From: a virus
DNA: 21,546 nt
Virus record (IMG/VR): IMGVR_UViG_3300037189_027864
Coordinates: 1 to 21,546 of that record
Strand: one strand, 5' to 3'
The notes under the pieces are model-generated. The model ran no database searches, was not told the DNA's origin, and saw only the letters and a program-made list of their open reading frames with translations. Shown piece after piece: positions 1 to 7,656 of this stretch. Each line of letters starts with the position of its first letter. Within the stretch, counting starts at the first letter, position 1. Position numbers and translations under genes: made by a program.

Positions 1-6
1 AACACC

Positions 7-627
7 ATGAACGAATTACAATTACATCAAAGTGATCAGAGCCACGGGCTTTCTAATCCACAAAGTTTTGACCACGTGCAACGAGTGGCCAAGGCATTAT
101 CCTCAAGCACTGTTGTTCCAAAGGATTATCAAAATAACGTTCCAAATACAATAGTTGCTCTTGAAATGGCGCATCGAATTGGTTGTAGCCCAATGATGGT
201 TATGCAGAATATGGACATAATCCATGGTAAGCCATCTTGGAAATCAACATTCATAATTGCTTCCATCAACAGCAGCAAACGATTTGATCCGCTTCAGTTT
301 GAGATGTCAGGGGATGGCGATAACTATGGCTGCGTTGCTTGGACCAGAAATAAACACGGGGATGTTGTTCGAGGGCCAAAAGTTACAATAGGTATTGCCA
401 AGGCTGAAGGATGGTACCAGAAAACTGGAAGTAAATGGAAAACTATTCCTGAGTTGATGCTTCAGTACAGGAGTGCTGCATTTTTTGGAAGATTGCATTG
501 CCCAGAAATACTAATGGGTATGCATACGGCAGATGAGGTCATTGACATAACGCCACAACGTCCTGCAATAATTGAAGCCGTAAACTCAAAAGTTGAAACT
601 ACCATAAACTTAGATGTTCCTGAATAA
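7..627 (+). CDS. RecT-like single-strand DNA annealing protein
   Basis: This 206-aa protein resembles the RecT family of phage recombinases, which anneal complementary single strands during phage recombination and replication. It is the only plus-strand gene and the only early-type gene in the window. The N-terminal half (about 21-75) has the family pattern of a short helix, an 'S..VP..Y' segment and 'ALEMAHRIG.SP...MQNM.IIHGKPSW'. The C-terminal part has 'PELMLQYRSAAFFGR' (148-162), a Cys-Pro-Glu, and 'GMHTADEVID' (171-180), matching the usual RecT ending 'RYRAA..F.R...P....G..T.DE..D'. It is shorter than E. coli RecT (269 aa). The ATG lies six bases from the window edge and the frame is still open upstream, so a start farther left cannot be excluded. 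The family call is from motif memory; a plain phage hypothetical is the alternative. Confidence 0.68.
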   Translation: MNELQLHQSDQSHGLSNPQSFDHVQRVAKALSSSTVVPKDYQNNVPNTIVALEMAHRIGCSPMMVMQNMDIIHGKPSWKSTFIIASINSSKRFDPLQFEMSGDGDNYGCVAWTRNKHGDVVRGPKVTIGIAKAEGWYQKTGSKWKTIPELMLQYRSAAFFGRLHCPEILMGMHTADEVIDITPQRPAIIEAVNSKVETTINLDVPE

Positions 628-650
628 AAAGAGGGGGCATTGCCCCCTCT
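626..650 (-). terminator. Intrinsic terminator of the late operon
   Basis: An 8-bp perfect GC-rich stem (630-637 with 643-650, loop 638-642, with a possible extra C-G closing pair) is followed, reading leftwards on the minus strand, by five T (AAAAA at 626-630 on plus). It sits about 40 bases past the stop of the last late gene and just behind the stop of the convergent recombinase gene. On the plus strand the hairpin is followed by CTCCTCACAC, which is not T-rich, so termination should be strongest for leftward late transcripts. It may also weaken rightward read-through. Confidence 0.8.
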
Positions 651-690
651 CCTCACACACACCGGAACACCGGCACATAAGTACACCTAC

Positions 691-1176
691 CTATGTAACA
701 TTGGGGTATTGAACCCCAGTTTTTTGAAGCCAAGAAATTGACTTACCAAATGTTTTTTGGAAATGCGGCATGTCGGTGAATTTCCAATCTCCACCCCATT
801 CCCATCCATGGCGTTTCAAAATAGCCACGGCCTCCATCCAATCGGATTGGCCATCGCCATCCGCATCAAGCTTGGTATCCCATGATGCCGTTTCAAATGA
901 ACCGTTTCCGTCCATGTCTCGAATCAAAACGATGTCCACGGCCAATCCGTAGTTGTGGTATGATTGGCCACCTTTGGCGTTGGTAACTACCTTGCCAGGT
1001 TTTGTTCGGCCTTGGGCGTACAATGCATCCTGCTCCGCGAACGTCCTGAGCGTGTATGCGAAACGGCACATGGCTCTTCCTGTCAGCGCGGAACAAATCT
1101 CATTGTAAATCTCCAACGCCTCCGCTCGAAGCGATGGATGAAGAAGATTGATTCTGGAAAGCGTCAGTTGATCCAT
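691..1176 (-). CDS. M15-family peptidoglycan peptidase (endolysin)
   Basis: This 161-aa protein is a zinc D,D- or L-Ala-D-Glu-type peptidase of family M15, the kind used by phages such as T5 as an endolysin. The zinc-site motifs are clear: 'SYHNYGLAVD' (His74, Asp81) and 'DMPHFQ' (His138, with the preceding conserved Trp131). There is no signal peptide, so release would need a holin, and none is recognisable in the window. Two acidic loops lie between the zinc motifs: D87-x-D-x-N-G92, and D104-x-D106-x-D108-G followed by Glu115 in EF-hand spacing. This recalls the calcium-regulated T5 endolysin. It is the last gene before the operon terminator, 10 bases after the fibre gene. A hand count of 781-900 gives about 51% GC, against 34% in part of the hub gene. 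Confidence 0.88.
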   Translation of the reverse strand: MDQLTLSRINLLHPSLRAEALEIYNEICSALTGRAMCRFAYTLRTFAEQDALYAQGRTKPGKVVTNAKGGQSYHNYGLAVDIVLIRDMDGNGSFETASWDTKLDADGDGQSDWMEAVAILKRHGWEWGGDWKFTDMPHFQKTFGKSISWLQKTGVQYPNVT

Positions 1177-1186
1177 AACCCACCTA

Positions 1187-2095
1187 TCAGAATTTAATGA
1201 TAAAATTCATGGCCACGTTTCTCGGACGTGTTTCTGCGCCACCAGTTGAAGCCGTTGCTCCATTTGGTATGCCGGCAGTTTGTTGTGTAAACGAATTAGC
1301 CCCGCTTGATGTTGAAATACCTACTTGAGTCAAACCATGGGTGTGGGCTTTAAGCAAATCAGATTGAGCGGAGCCAAGAGCGCGTCCGGTGTCAACTCCG
1401 CGTCCGCCATCGAGACCTCGTATGAACTCGCCACGAAGATCGGGGAGACGGAACTCTGACCCAGATTCCCCACCAGTGTTATAGGTTGTTCCAATAGCAC
1501 GAAAAAGTTCAGGAAACTGTGATCGAGATACAACAAACCCATTACATAAAAGCCACCCATCGGGTATTGTATTTCCCGCGTAAGCATTTACTGTGCCCGC
1601 TGGAACGCCACGTTCACGAACGTAAACAGTATAATATGTATCGCCTTTCCTAACAACCATCAATACATCGTCAGGTTTTAAAAAAATGGAAATTTCACCG
1701 TTGTCAAATGTTGTACCGTCATCATCAAATGTTTTTACAGTACAAAAATTAAAGGTGTTTTTGTTTTTGAACAGTATGGCTTGTCCGTCTAATAAAGCGT
1801 CTGCGTCCGCTATATCTGGGAGGGTCATTGTAACTGAAGCCGTCCCAGTAAAAACAACAAGCCCACCCGTGTTATCAATTGTCAGCGTCTGATTGGAAGA
1901 ATAAATAAAGACCGACTTGATTTGTATGTTTCCTGCAAGCAGGTTATCAACTTTTTCCTTCAGCCATTCCGTTCGATCGCCAAGTTGTTTTGGTTGTAAA
2001 TTTGAAATGCCTGCTGGTCCACCTTGAACAGGGTCTGACGTTTCAAGCTGGTATATGCCAGCGTTCCAATTTGCTGCAAGAGATAAATTTGCCAT
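1187..2095 (-). CDS. Tail fibre protein with C-terminal collar domain
   Basis: This 302-aa virion protein probably contacts the host surface. The N-terminus (1-55) has 'NLQPKQLGDRTEWLKEKVD', a short anchor and helical trimerisation segment common at the start of phage fibre proteins. The middle (about 60-160) is beta-rich and of unrecognised fold. From about 163 to the end is a phage tail collar domain (T4 gp12-like): 'PDGWLLCNG', 'LPDLRGEFIRG', an 'HTH' motif at 251-253 that in gp12 binds a metal ion, and the terminal 'ETRPRNVAMNFIIKF'. It lies nine bases downstream of the fibre-base gene. The ATG is preceded by CTCAAACA, resembling the A-rich start context of other late genes. Host specificity cannot be inferred. 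Confidence 0.85.
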   Translation of the reverse strand: MANLSLAANWNAGIYQLETSDPVQGGPAGISNLQPKQLGDRTEWLKEKVDNLLAGNIQIKSVFIYSSNQTLTIDNTGGLVVFTGTASVTMTLPDIADADALLDGQAILFKNKNTFNFCTVKTFDDDGTTFDNGEISIFLKPDDVLMVVRKGDTYYTVYVRERGVPAGTVNAYAGNTIPDGWLLCNGFVVSRSQFPELFRAIGTTYNTGGESGSEFRLPDLRGEFIRGLDGGRGVDTGRALGSAQSDLLKAHTHGLTQVGISTSSGANSFTQQTAGIPNGATASTGGAETRPRNVAMNFIIKF

Positions 2096-2104
2096 TGTTT
2101 GAGA

Positions 2105-2572
2105 TTAAAAGGTTATCTTCCACGCACCCGCTATTCGGATGGTATTGTCTTTGTTTATTACTGCTCTTGTTTTTCGGGCGAACATTACCCCGTCTTGATT
2201 AAATAAACCAAATTCTTGTATGGCAGTTCCATTGCCCTCTGAAGTCTCAATACTAAAGTTAAACTGAACTTGTCCGTCAGCAGGATATGTAACGGACGTA
2301 ATCGCCTTGCTAAATGGAGACGTGATGGATGTATCACCTGCCGATGGTGCTGCACCACTTGTTCCTGCCTTGAAAGATGTAACTTTCTTTCCAGCTGAAT
2401 CACCCCCAATAAGCTTAGAAAGGTTGGTTCTTCCAAGTAGGACTACAAGGTTTGAATCGCATGATTTTTCAATGCATTCACCATCTTTGTAAACCTCGAG
2501 ATAAACCTCCCCTTTTGCTTTTATGGTATCTTCATTTCTTTGGCTTCTAAGCCAGTCAATTATTGCTTTCAT
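2105..2572 (-). CDS. Tail fibre base / fibre-like protein
   Basis: This 155-aa protein sits directly after gpI, where P2 carries its fibre gene H, and overlaps the gpI stop by one base (TAATG). The C-terminal half has the pattern 'TAIQEFGLFNQDGVMFAR' followed by 'DNTIRIAGAWKITF', recalling the end of tail-fibre N-terminal domains in which an 'EFGLFD..G...AR' strand is followed by a final beta-hairpin. A short helix at the N-terminus (residues 1-15) precedes a beta-rich body. I infer a small fibre or baseplate-fibre connector working with the collar-domain fibre downstream. The family is not certain, and no catalytic motif is visible. Confidence 0.6.
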   Translation of the reverse strand: MKAIIDWLRSQRNEDTIKAKGEVYLEVYKDGECIEKSCDSNLVVLLGRTNLSKLIGGDSAGKKVTSFKAGTSGAAPSAGDTSITSPFSKAITSVTYPADGQVQFNFSIETSEGNGTAIQEFGLFNQDGVMFARKTRAVINKDNTIRIAGAWKITF

Positions 2573-3270
2573 TATGGTGTAATTGTTATTGTGAGATCGT
2601 CAATTCCTGAGTCGTCTCCATTGTATTGGTAGAAGCCGTTATGAGTAGCAGATGCGTTGTATTGCAGTCCATTTAAATTGTCGGAAACAATATATCCATA
2701 CTCAATGTCTTGTATTTCGTCCGCACATGATTGGGAATCGTTAATTCTTAATCCGGCAGAAATATCAAGTAAATGGCTTCTGGTGTTTTTGTATTCGTTT
2801 ACTAATGCCACCACGTCTGGATACAAGTCCGATGTCCAAGAAAATGAATCAGAAATATAAATTATGACCCTAAACATAGCCCAATGTGGACTACTGTAAT
2901 AAATGGTAGCGTCATGTTCATTGGTGCCATCATAATAAAACCCAACTATGTGGTCATCCACCTCAACATCGTTATACCCAAGAACCTTTAAGCTTTGGGC
3001 TACCGCCCATCGAGTACCCTTGTACCGGTGTAAGTCTATGGCCCTTTTGATTAGGTCTCGCTTCTCTTCTTCGGTTTGACAAAACCTCATGCCTTTGTAG
3101 CCCTCAACGTTAAACTGAACAGCAAGAAATGGCAATGCATCGGCGGGGCAAGTATCAACCATGTTCATCAATACCGTGCCAAGGTCTATTTTCTCAAGTT
3201 GAGATGCAAACGCCTCTTCAAACACTTTTATGTGTTCAACGGCTACCGATGGTGCAAGAACTGACTCCAT
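2572..3270 (-). CDS. I: Baseplate protein gpI-like (P2 tail protein I)
   Basis: This 232-aa protein follows baseplate J, as in P2. gpI is a baseplate wedge protein that helps attach the fibres. Recognisable features are an N-terminal 'IDLGTVLMNMVDTCPADALPFLAVQFNVEGYKG' region (about 28-60) and 'KRDLIKRAIDLHRYKGTRWAVAQSLKVLGY' (about 70-99), the characteristic helix and 'H..KGT..A...ALK..G' segment of the family. The remainder contains the aromatic 'HWAMFRVIIYI' strand and a long C-terminal beta-rich tail (about 185-232) of unknown role. It shares one base with its neighbour at each end (TAATG at 3270 and 2572), implying translational coupling. Confidence 0.85.
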   Translation of the reverse strand: MESVLAPSVAVEHIKVFEEAFASQLEKIDLGTVLMNMVDTCPADALPFLAVQFNVEGYKGMRFCQTEEEKRDLIKRAIDLHRYKGTRWAVAQSLKVLGYNDVEVDDHIVGFYYDGTNEHDATIYYSSPHWAMFRVIIYISDSFSWTSDLYPDVVALVNEYKNTRSHLLDISAGLRINDSQSCADEIQDIEYGYIVSDNLNGLQYNASATHNGFYQYNGDDSGIDDLTITITP

Positions 3271-4376
3271 TATGGCTCGCTGATTCCAACTATGTTAACC
3301 ACTAATGAAACGCATTCAGCGTATTGGTCAATCCCAAGAACAACATTGCTTGATGGCGATACAACTTGTGCATCGTATAGGCCATCAGAGGCAATATCTT
3401 GCTTTATTTTGGTAGGTACCAAGTCGAGGCCAAGTTTGCTTCGCTTTTCATCTGCATACTTTGTGAGGGCGGTAATTGCTTTTTCATGCTCAATATCAGG
3501 ATCCGCGTCTGGAAGAATTGTGAGATTGACCGAAATGGTGTATTCATACGCAGTTGGTGCAATTACCAGCGGTGTATCGGTAAGTGGTCTTACCTTAACA
3601 TCATCGCATATATCAAATACCTTATCAAGTATGGCTTGCGGGGTTTCTCCACTTTCCATCAATGGAAAAATCTCTACGCGTCCTGGGACCACCGACCGTA
3701 CTTTTACATCCACGATGTTAGGGCTGGCCGTCTTAGCCCAATACTCATACGCGCCGGATGGTCCCGCAACGCTAAAAATAGAAGATGCAAGTTTTATCCG
3801 CTCTCTCAACTGAATGTCGGTTTCAGCGGATCCACCTCCATTTGTTGTCTCAACATTTGATGCGGATAACAAAAATAGTTGTGGACTTTGAATCAAATTG
3901 ATGGAGCCTGGAAGGTATGAATTTCCTGTTTCTCCTGATTGTAAACACGTTGCGCCTACGGTGATAGTTTCCACATTTGCTTCAACCTCAGTTGCCACAT
4001 CGGTGGCAAAAATGGCCATACCATCCGCAGACGCAACAGTGAACCCAGCGGGTATGACAAGGGCCGCGTGGGAAGAAATAAATGTTAGTTCGAGGCTACA
4101 TACCGCATTTGATGCGGGGAGCCTTACAACGCCTACAAGTTCGCCAAGGTAATCCAATACCGGTGCCGTTGCAAAAGAAACAAGATTTTGTTTTGCTGCT
4201 TCGTTTACTTTGTATCGAAATAAAAACTCCCGATAAGCTAACGAATTGATGAGCAATGTTTCCGGCTGCCCAGGGCGAAGTGTTTTTCCAGTAGATGCTT
4301 CATAAAATGCAACCATTTCATTTTGAATGGCCGTAACATCAAGGTCAACAAAAACAGGTGTAGGAAGTGCGCTCAT
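3270..4376 (-). CDS. J: Baseplate J-like wedge protein
   Basis: This 368-aa protein belongs to the baseplate J family (P2 gpJ, Mu gp47, related to T4 gp6), which forms the baseplate wedge ring around the hub. The N-terminal helix region (about 20-75) has 'LLINSLAYREFLFRYKVNEAAKQNLVSFATAPVLDYLGELVGV', the classic family signature. It is followed by a beta-rich 'IPAG' domain (about 105-115) and a 'GGGSAETDIQLRERIKLA' segment (about 180-197) before the 'SVAGPSGAYEYWAKT' motif. Length is close to the family norm of 300-400 aa. It sits between W (gp25-like) and I, the standard P2 order, with one-base overlaps on both sides. Confidence 0.93.
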   Translation of the reverse strand: MSALPTPVFVDLDVTAIQNEMVAFYEASTGKTLRPGQPETLLINSLAYREFLFRYKVNEAAKQNLVSFATAPVLDYLGELVGVVRLPASNAVCSLELTFISSHAALVIPAGFTVASADGMAIFATDVATEVEANVETITVGATCLQSGETGNSYLPGSINLIQSPQLFLLSASNVETTNGGGSAETDIQLRERIKLASSIFSVAGPSGAYEYWAKTASPNIVDVKVRSVVPGRVEIFPLMESGETPQAILDKVFDICDDVKVRPLTDTPLVIAPTAYEYTISVNLTILPDADPDIEHEKAITALTKYADEKRSKLGLDLVPTKIKQDIASDGLYDAQVVSPSSNVVLGIDQYAECVSLVVNIVGISEP

Positions 4377-4744
4377 TATGCCTTGAGGTTGTATGTAACG
4401 TCAGCCTGGTCTGTATTGACTGTGTTTTTTATGTCGTATTTTATCCTTACGATAAGGTTTGATCCATCGTCTGACAAAACGTGCGTAAAGGTAATGTTTT
4501 CTATCCGTTCTTCCCAAATTTCAAGAGATTCAAATAACTCCTTGTAAATCCCCGTTAGCGCAACATTTATTGGCAAGTCCAAGTATTTGTAAGCATCACA
4601 ACCGAACAATGGCCTAAGAGGGTCTGAACCGGTTGGTGTGGTGGCAATTATTCTGATGCATTGTTTTATGTCATCAGCACCTTGCACTATTTTGCCTTGT
4701 TTGGACAAGGATAGCGAATACTCTATGTTTGTTGGGCTTGACAT
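4376..4744 (-). CDS. W: gp25-like baseplate wedge protein (P2 gpW)
   Basis: This 122-aa protein matches the GPW/gp25 family, a small baseplate wedge protein that connects the baseplate to the first sheath ring. The signature is a central 'DDIKQCIRIIATTPTGSDPLRPLFGCDAYKYLDLPIN' region (about 24-60): induced register, 'T..GS.P.RP.FG.D...YLD.P', then an amphipathic helix and a beta-hairpin (about 78-105). Length fits the family. Overlaps of one base join it to the upstream 79-aa gene and downstream J. Confidence 0.92.
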   Translation of the reverse strand: MSSPTNIEYSLSLSKQGKIVQGADDIKQCIRIIATTPTGSDPLRPLFGCDAYKYLDLPINVALTGIYKELFESLEIWEERIENITFTHVLSDDGSNLIVRIKYDIKNTVNTDQADVTYNLKA

Positions 4745-4983
4745 TATGATAAGGTAGGAGATACACGCGTTGATGATGAAACAGAGCCAGATGGACTAAT
4801 CAATGCATCGGGGAAAACCTCATCGTTGTATTTCTTGATGCCTTGGGCGATGACCGTAGCCAGCCCATGTTTGAACCTTGTCTGCCCTTCCGCAGCAGTT
4901 TCGGCCCCAGCGCAGTAGTCGAGCACCTCGGTTTGAATCTGTGGCTCGAGATAGGTGATAAGTTGCGCGAGTGTGAGTGCCAT
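4744..4983 (-). CDS. Small baseplate-region protein, unknown
   Basis: I do not recognise this 79-aa protein. Residues 1-50 are predominantly helical with two Ala-rich stretches ('YCAGAETAAEGQTRFKHGLATVIAQGIKKYND'). The last 20 residues are Ser/Pro/Thr-rich. It replaces nothing in the P2 order but lies exactly between spike V and wedge W, overlapping each by one base (TAATG), so it is probably translated with them and may be a baseplate or spike accessory. A hand count of 4861-4980 gives about 57% GC, well above its neighbours, suggesting different origin. It lacks the glycine-rich, His/Cys metal-binding pattern of PAAR tip proteins. Confidence 0.7.
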   Translation of the reverse strand: MALTLAQLITYLEPQIQTEVLDYCAGAETAAEGQTRFKHGLATVIAQGIKKYNDEVFPDALISPSGSVSSSTRVSPTLS

Positions 4984-5513
4984 TAGGGTATCAATAAGGT
5001 TTGTAATCTGGCCATAATTGAAGCATAACCTGGTGCGTTGATTGGAGGAGAGGTAGGAAACCCAAGGTTGCCGGTATGCGTTTCGGTCGTAAGTTGGGTA
5101 AGTAAATCGTTGATGATTGCATACAGCGTCTCTCCTCCTTTTTTAATCCGAAACCCACCAACTTCATTGACTACAAACTCGCTCGCTCCAACCTTGATAC
5201 TGAACTCATGGGCTGCACTGTCGTACTTCACAAGCGATCCATCCTTGTACTTAACCACGGAAACAGAAGGACCTGAATCTTCAGGTTTGTCTTGACTATT
5301 AAACCTCGCTCCAATAACCTCCCCGTCAGTACACGTTTCATCCATCAAACAAACAACCTGTTCGCCGGATTGATACGGGAAGAACTCTTTGGTGCCCTTG
5401 GTGCCTCTTGTTATTATTGAAAGCCAACCAGACGTAATATCGTCCTCTTTAAAGAAAACCTTCACGTATCCCTTTTCGGCATCAATTTCGGTTATGTAGC
5501 CAATCTTCCTCAT
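4983..5513 (-). CDS. V: Baseplate spike protein gpV-like (gp45 family)
   Basis: This 176-aa protein is the central spike of the baseplate, which pierces the outer membrane. The N-terminal OB-fold region (about 1-75) has 'KGYVKVFFKEDDITSGWLSIITRGTKGTKEFFPYQSGEQVVCLMDE', the typical gpV/gp45 beginning ('V.V.....SGWLP......G....P...GEQV'). A 'DGSLVKYD' to 'GGFRIKKGGETL' section (about 92-130) would form the beta-prism. The C-terminus has 'ETHTGNLGFPTSPP'. P2 gpV is longer (211 aa) and has an apex HxH iron-binding motif; only a single His is visible here. It overlaps hub D upstream and the 79-aa gene downstream by one base each. Confidence 0.88.
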   Translation of the reverse strand: MRKIGYITEIDAEKGYVKVFFKEDDITSGWLSIITRGTKGTKEFFPYQSGEQVVCLMDETCTDGEVIGARFNSQDKPEDSGPSVSVVKYKDGSLVKYDSAAHEFSIKVGASEFVVNEVGGFRIKKGGETLYAIINDLLTQLTTETHTGNLGFPTSPPINAPGYASIMARLQTLLIP

Positions 5514-7411
5514 TAGTATTCAACAACAGTTTCCGGCGTAGTAAGCACCTTTTTAATGCTTATTGATGTTGTGTACCCACCACCTTTGGAAAGATTGTGT
5601 GTACTTGAATCTATATTGTACTGACCGTCAAAGTTACCAAAATCGCTTAGAATAATGTTTTGCCCTGCCGTCAATGAATAACACCCAGCCATTGTTATTG
5701 TGCCTGAGCACCCGTCCGCGTTTGCATTGTATAAATTTGATGATGCAACTTGCTCGCCTTGCTCTTGAGACTCTACCCTTTCAAAGACCTTTTTAGTGTC
5801 CTTTGAGTAGTATTTTCTAAAAAATTCTGGAATCGTTGGTACCTTAGACGACTCAGGGTAAAGTTTTTTATCAGTTGCGTAAGGATCCTCAAATCCTTTT
5901 TCCGTATATGAAGATTCGACGACAAATTTGCTGTTGTCGTTTAAGTAATCAATCATATTTTTTCGCCCAATATCTGTCCCAAGATTTGCAGCTAAAGTAT
6001 AAAACGCGCCACTTTTTGTAACGTTATCATCCTTTAAGACTTGTTTAAACTTTTGAATTTTTTCTTCATTAAATTCAGGATACAAGCTTTGCAACAACTG
6101 CCCTTCAAAAGACTCTCTTTTTACTGACCAAAAAGGATTTTTGCCTACCGCAAAAAGTAAATTGTCTGGATAAAATTGTGCCGTGTTTTTGTTTGGGTCG
6201 TCATATATGGCTTGCGCTTTTCCGTAAGTACCGTATGTCTTATCGGTTATGCTCCATGATGAAATATCGGACTTTTTTATTGACATTATCGGTGGTTCAC
6301 TATGTATGCCCCATGTGCTTAAAAATATCATTTTCCCTCCTCTTAGGCTTGCATAGTATCCATAATTTTCTGCAATCTTTTTTAAAAAGGCAAGGTCAGT
6401 TTGCCTGTATTGGGTAACCCTATCAAAAACAGGATTTTGTTTAAACTCGCCTTCCAACTCAAATCCATTTGCAAAACATATATTTCCAACAATATCACTT
6501 AGCTTTTGGTTTTCAAACGCTCTTGAGTTTATTGTTCTTGCAGCATTTTTTATTCCAGCGGCTATGGCTTTTATTGTAATTGTGTCTCCAGGCCCTGAAA
6601 ATGTTATTTCGTCAATTTCAAAAACACCAAGGTAAAGTTCCTCAATATAAACAGAAATCACATCCCCAAATGTAGGGTACCATTTTGATTGCCATAGCTG
6701 ATCTACGTCATCAACAATAACTGTAACCTCATCGCTTTCACCATGGACTTTATCTGTGTATGTAAGGGTAGAAACATACTGAGTAATTTCAGCGGTTCCA
6801 TAAAGAACTTTGAATGAACCCATGGGCATATCCGAAGATGTTATTTCTCGCCTGTTTTTATATGGGTCATTTTTTTCGGATGGCGTTATTTTATTGCCTG
6901 CCGGTTCTTTTTTTTCTACCGGTTTTTCATTTTCATTAGCCGTATTTTGTTTTTGAGCAATACTATCGGCAACAGAGATAACTGTTCTTGCATAGCTTCC
7001 TGACTCAGCATATCCAGCATTGGCTATTGCAAAAATCTGGTCTCTGTAATTTTTTGCTGAAAAAACACCAGCGTTTTGATAACGACCGTTTTCGCGTAAG
7101 AACTTAATGTAATTAGCTGCGCTTTCTTCAAAACTATTATACTTTCTGAATTTTGAAATTTTTTGGGCATCATTTGGAGTAGGCAATGATACAGTTGGGC
7201 CAGTCCAAGAAGGGTCAGTTTTTATTCCAAAGTAATTATTTGCAGATTTTGCAAGAGATGATTGCCCTGGTGAGTATTCACCTCCAACTGGTCCTTGGCT
7301 TTCAACAATAGCTTGGGCCAATAATGTTTCAGGAAAAATACCCGTGCCCAATGAAATAGACTTTGCAGCAGGATAATTTATAGCAACCCAATTTTTCCTT
7401 GAAACAGCCAT
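5513..7411 (-). CDS. D: Tail hub gpD fused to N-terminal GH73 glucosaminidase
   Basis: This 632-aa protein combines two activities. Residues 1-150 are a glucosaminidase domain (GH73/FlgJ-like), likely to cut peptidoglycan during DNA injection: 'LLAQAIVESQG' carries the putative catalytic Glu37, followed by 'ANNYFGIK' (57-64), 'FRKYNSFEESAANYIKFL' (88-105) and 'NAGYAE...Y' near 131-140. A Lys/Glu/Pro-rich linker (about 155-200) joins it to a gpD-type hub ('late control D') domain with an 'F.V..G...IT..V..L..TD' start, 'YRQTDLAFLKKIAENYGYYASLRGGKMIF' in the middle and a C-terminal OB-like part. ATG at 7411 is preferred over an in-frame ATG 45 bases upstream (7456), because the upstream choice would overlap the 71-aa gene and adds an unrelated leader. 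It overlaps V by one base. Confidence 0.87.
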   Translation of the reverse strand: MAVSRKNWVAINYPAAKSISLGTGIFPETLLAQAIVESQGPVGGEYSPGQSSLAKSANNYFGIKTDPSWTGPTVSLPTPNDAQKISKFRKYNSFEESAANYIKFLRENGRYQNAGVFSAKNYRDQIFAIANAGYAESGSYARTVISVADSIAQKQNTANENEKPVEKKEPAGNKITPSEKNDPYKNRREITSSDMPMGSFKVLYGTAEITQYVSTLTYTDKVHGESDEVTVIVDDVDQLWQSKWYPTFGDVISVYIEELYLGVFEIDEITFSGPGDTITIKAIAAGIKNAARTINSRAFENQKLSDIVGNICFANGFELEGEFKQNPVFDRVTQYRQTDLAFLKKIAENYGYYASLRGGKMIFLSTWGIHSEPPIMSIKKSDISSWSITDKTYGTYGKAQAIYDDPNKNTAQFYPDNLLFAVGKNPFWSVKRESFEGQLLQSLYPEFNEEKIQKFKQVLKDDNVTKSGAFYTLAANLGTDIGRKNMIDYLNDNSKFVVESSYTEKGFEDPYATDKKLYPESSKVPTIPEFFRKYYSKDTKKVFERVESQEQGEQVASSNLYNANADGCSGTITMAGCYSLTAGQNIILSDFGNFDGQYNIDSSTHNLSKGGGYTTSISIKKVLTTPETVVEY

Positions 7412-7421
7412 TCCCTTAAAA

Positions 7422-7637
7422 TTAAGATTGGTTGAGTGGACGAATAACCAAATCAATCATTGCAACAGAAATTTCATATCCATACTTAACGCATAGAGAT
7501 TTATATTCCTCCATAAATGATTCCTGCTTGGATTTTTCAATTTTTTCTAAAAAATCACGTGCTTCTTGCTCTGTAATTTTTTTTTCAGAACAGGATTCTT
7601 TTTTTAATGACCATTTTCTATTTGGGGCTGGAGGCAT
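7422..7637 (-). CDS. Small charged protein of unknown function
   Basis: This 71-aa protein is not recognised. Residues 8-45 are strongly charged and predicted helical ('KKESCSEKKITEQEARDFLEKIEKSKQESFMEEYKSL'), possibly a coiled coil. The last part is 'YGYEISVAMIDLVIRPLNQ'. It fills the gap between the 243-aa gene and hub D without overlapping either (10 and 19 bases). Codon use and AT content fit its neighbours. It has no signal peptide or membrane segment. The reading-frame position and tight packing argue that it is real. Confidence 0.65.
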   Translation of the reverse strand: MPPAPNRKWSLKKESCSEKKITEQEARDFLEKIEKSKQESFMEEYKSLCVKYGYEISVAMIDLVIRPLNQS

Positions 7638-7656
7638 GGTAATTATTTAAAAACAG

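Noticed and set aside
462-686. Minus-strand 74-codon ORF running from the terminator into the recombinase gene
   Set aside because: It starts beyond the operon terminator hairpin and is antisense to the RecT-like C-terminal motif.
3292-3860. Long plus-strand ORFs (173 and 153 codons) antisense to baseplate J
   Set aside because: They lie wholly inside a well-recognised minus-strand gene; their translations show no family features.
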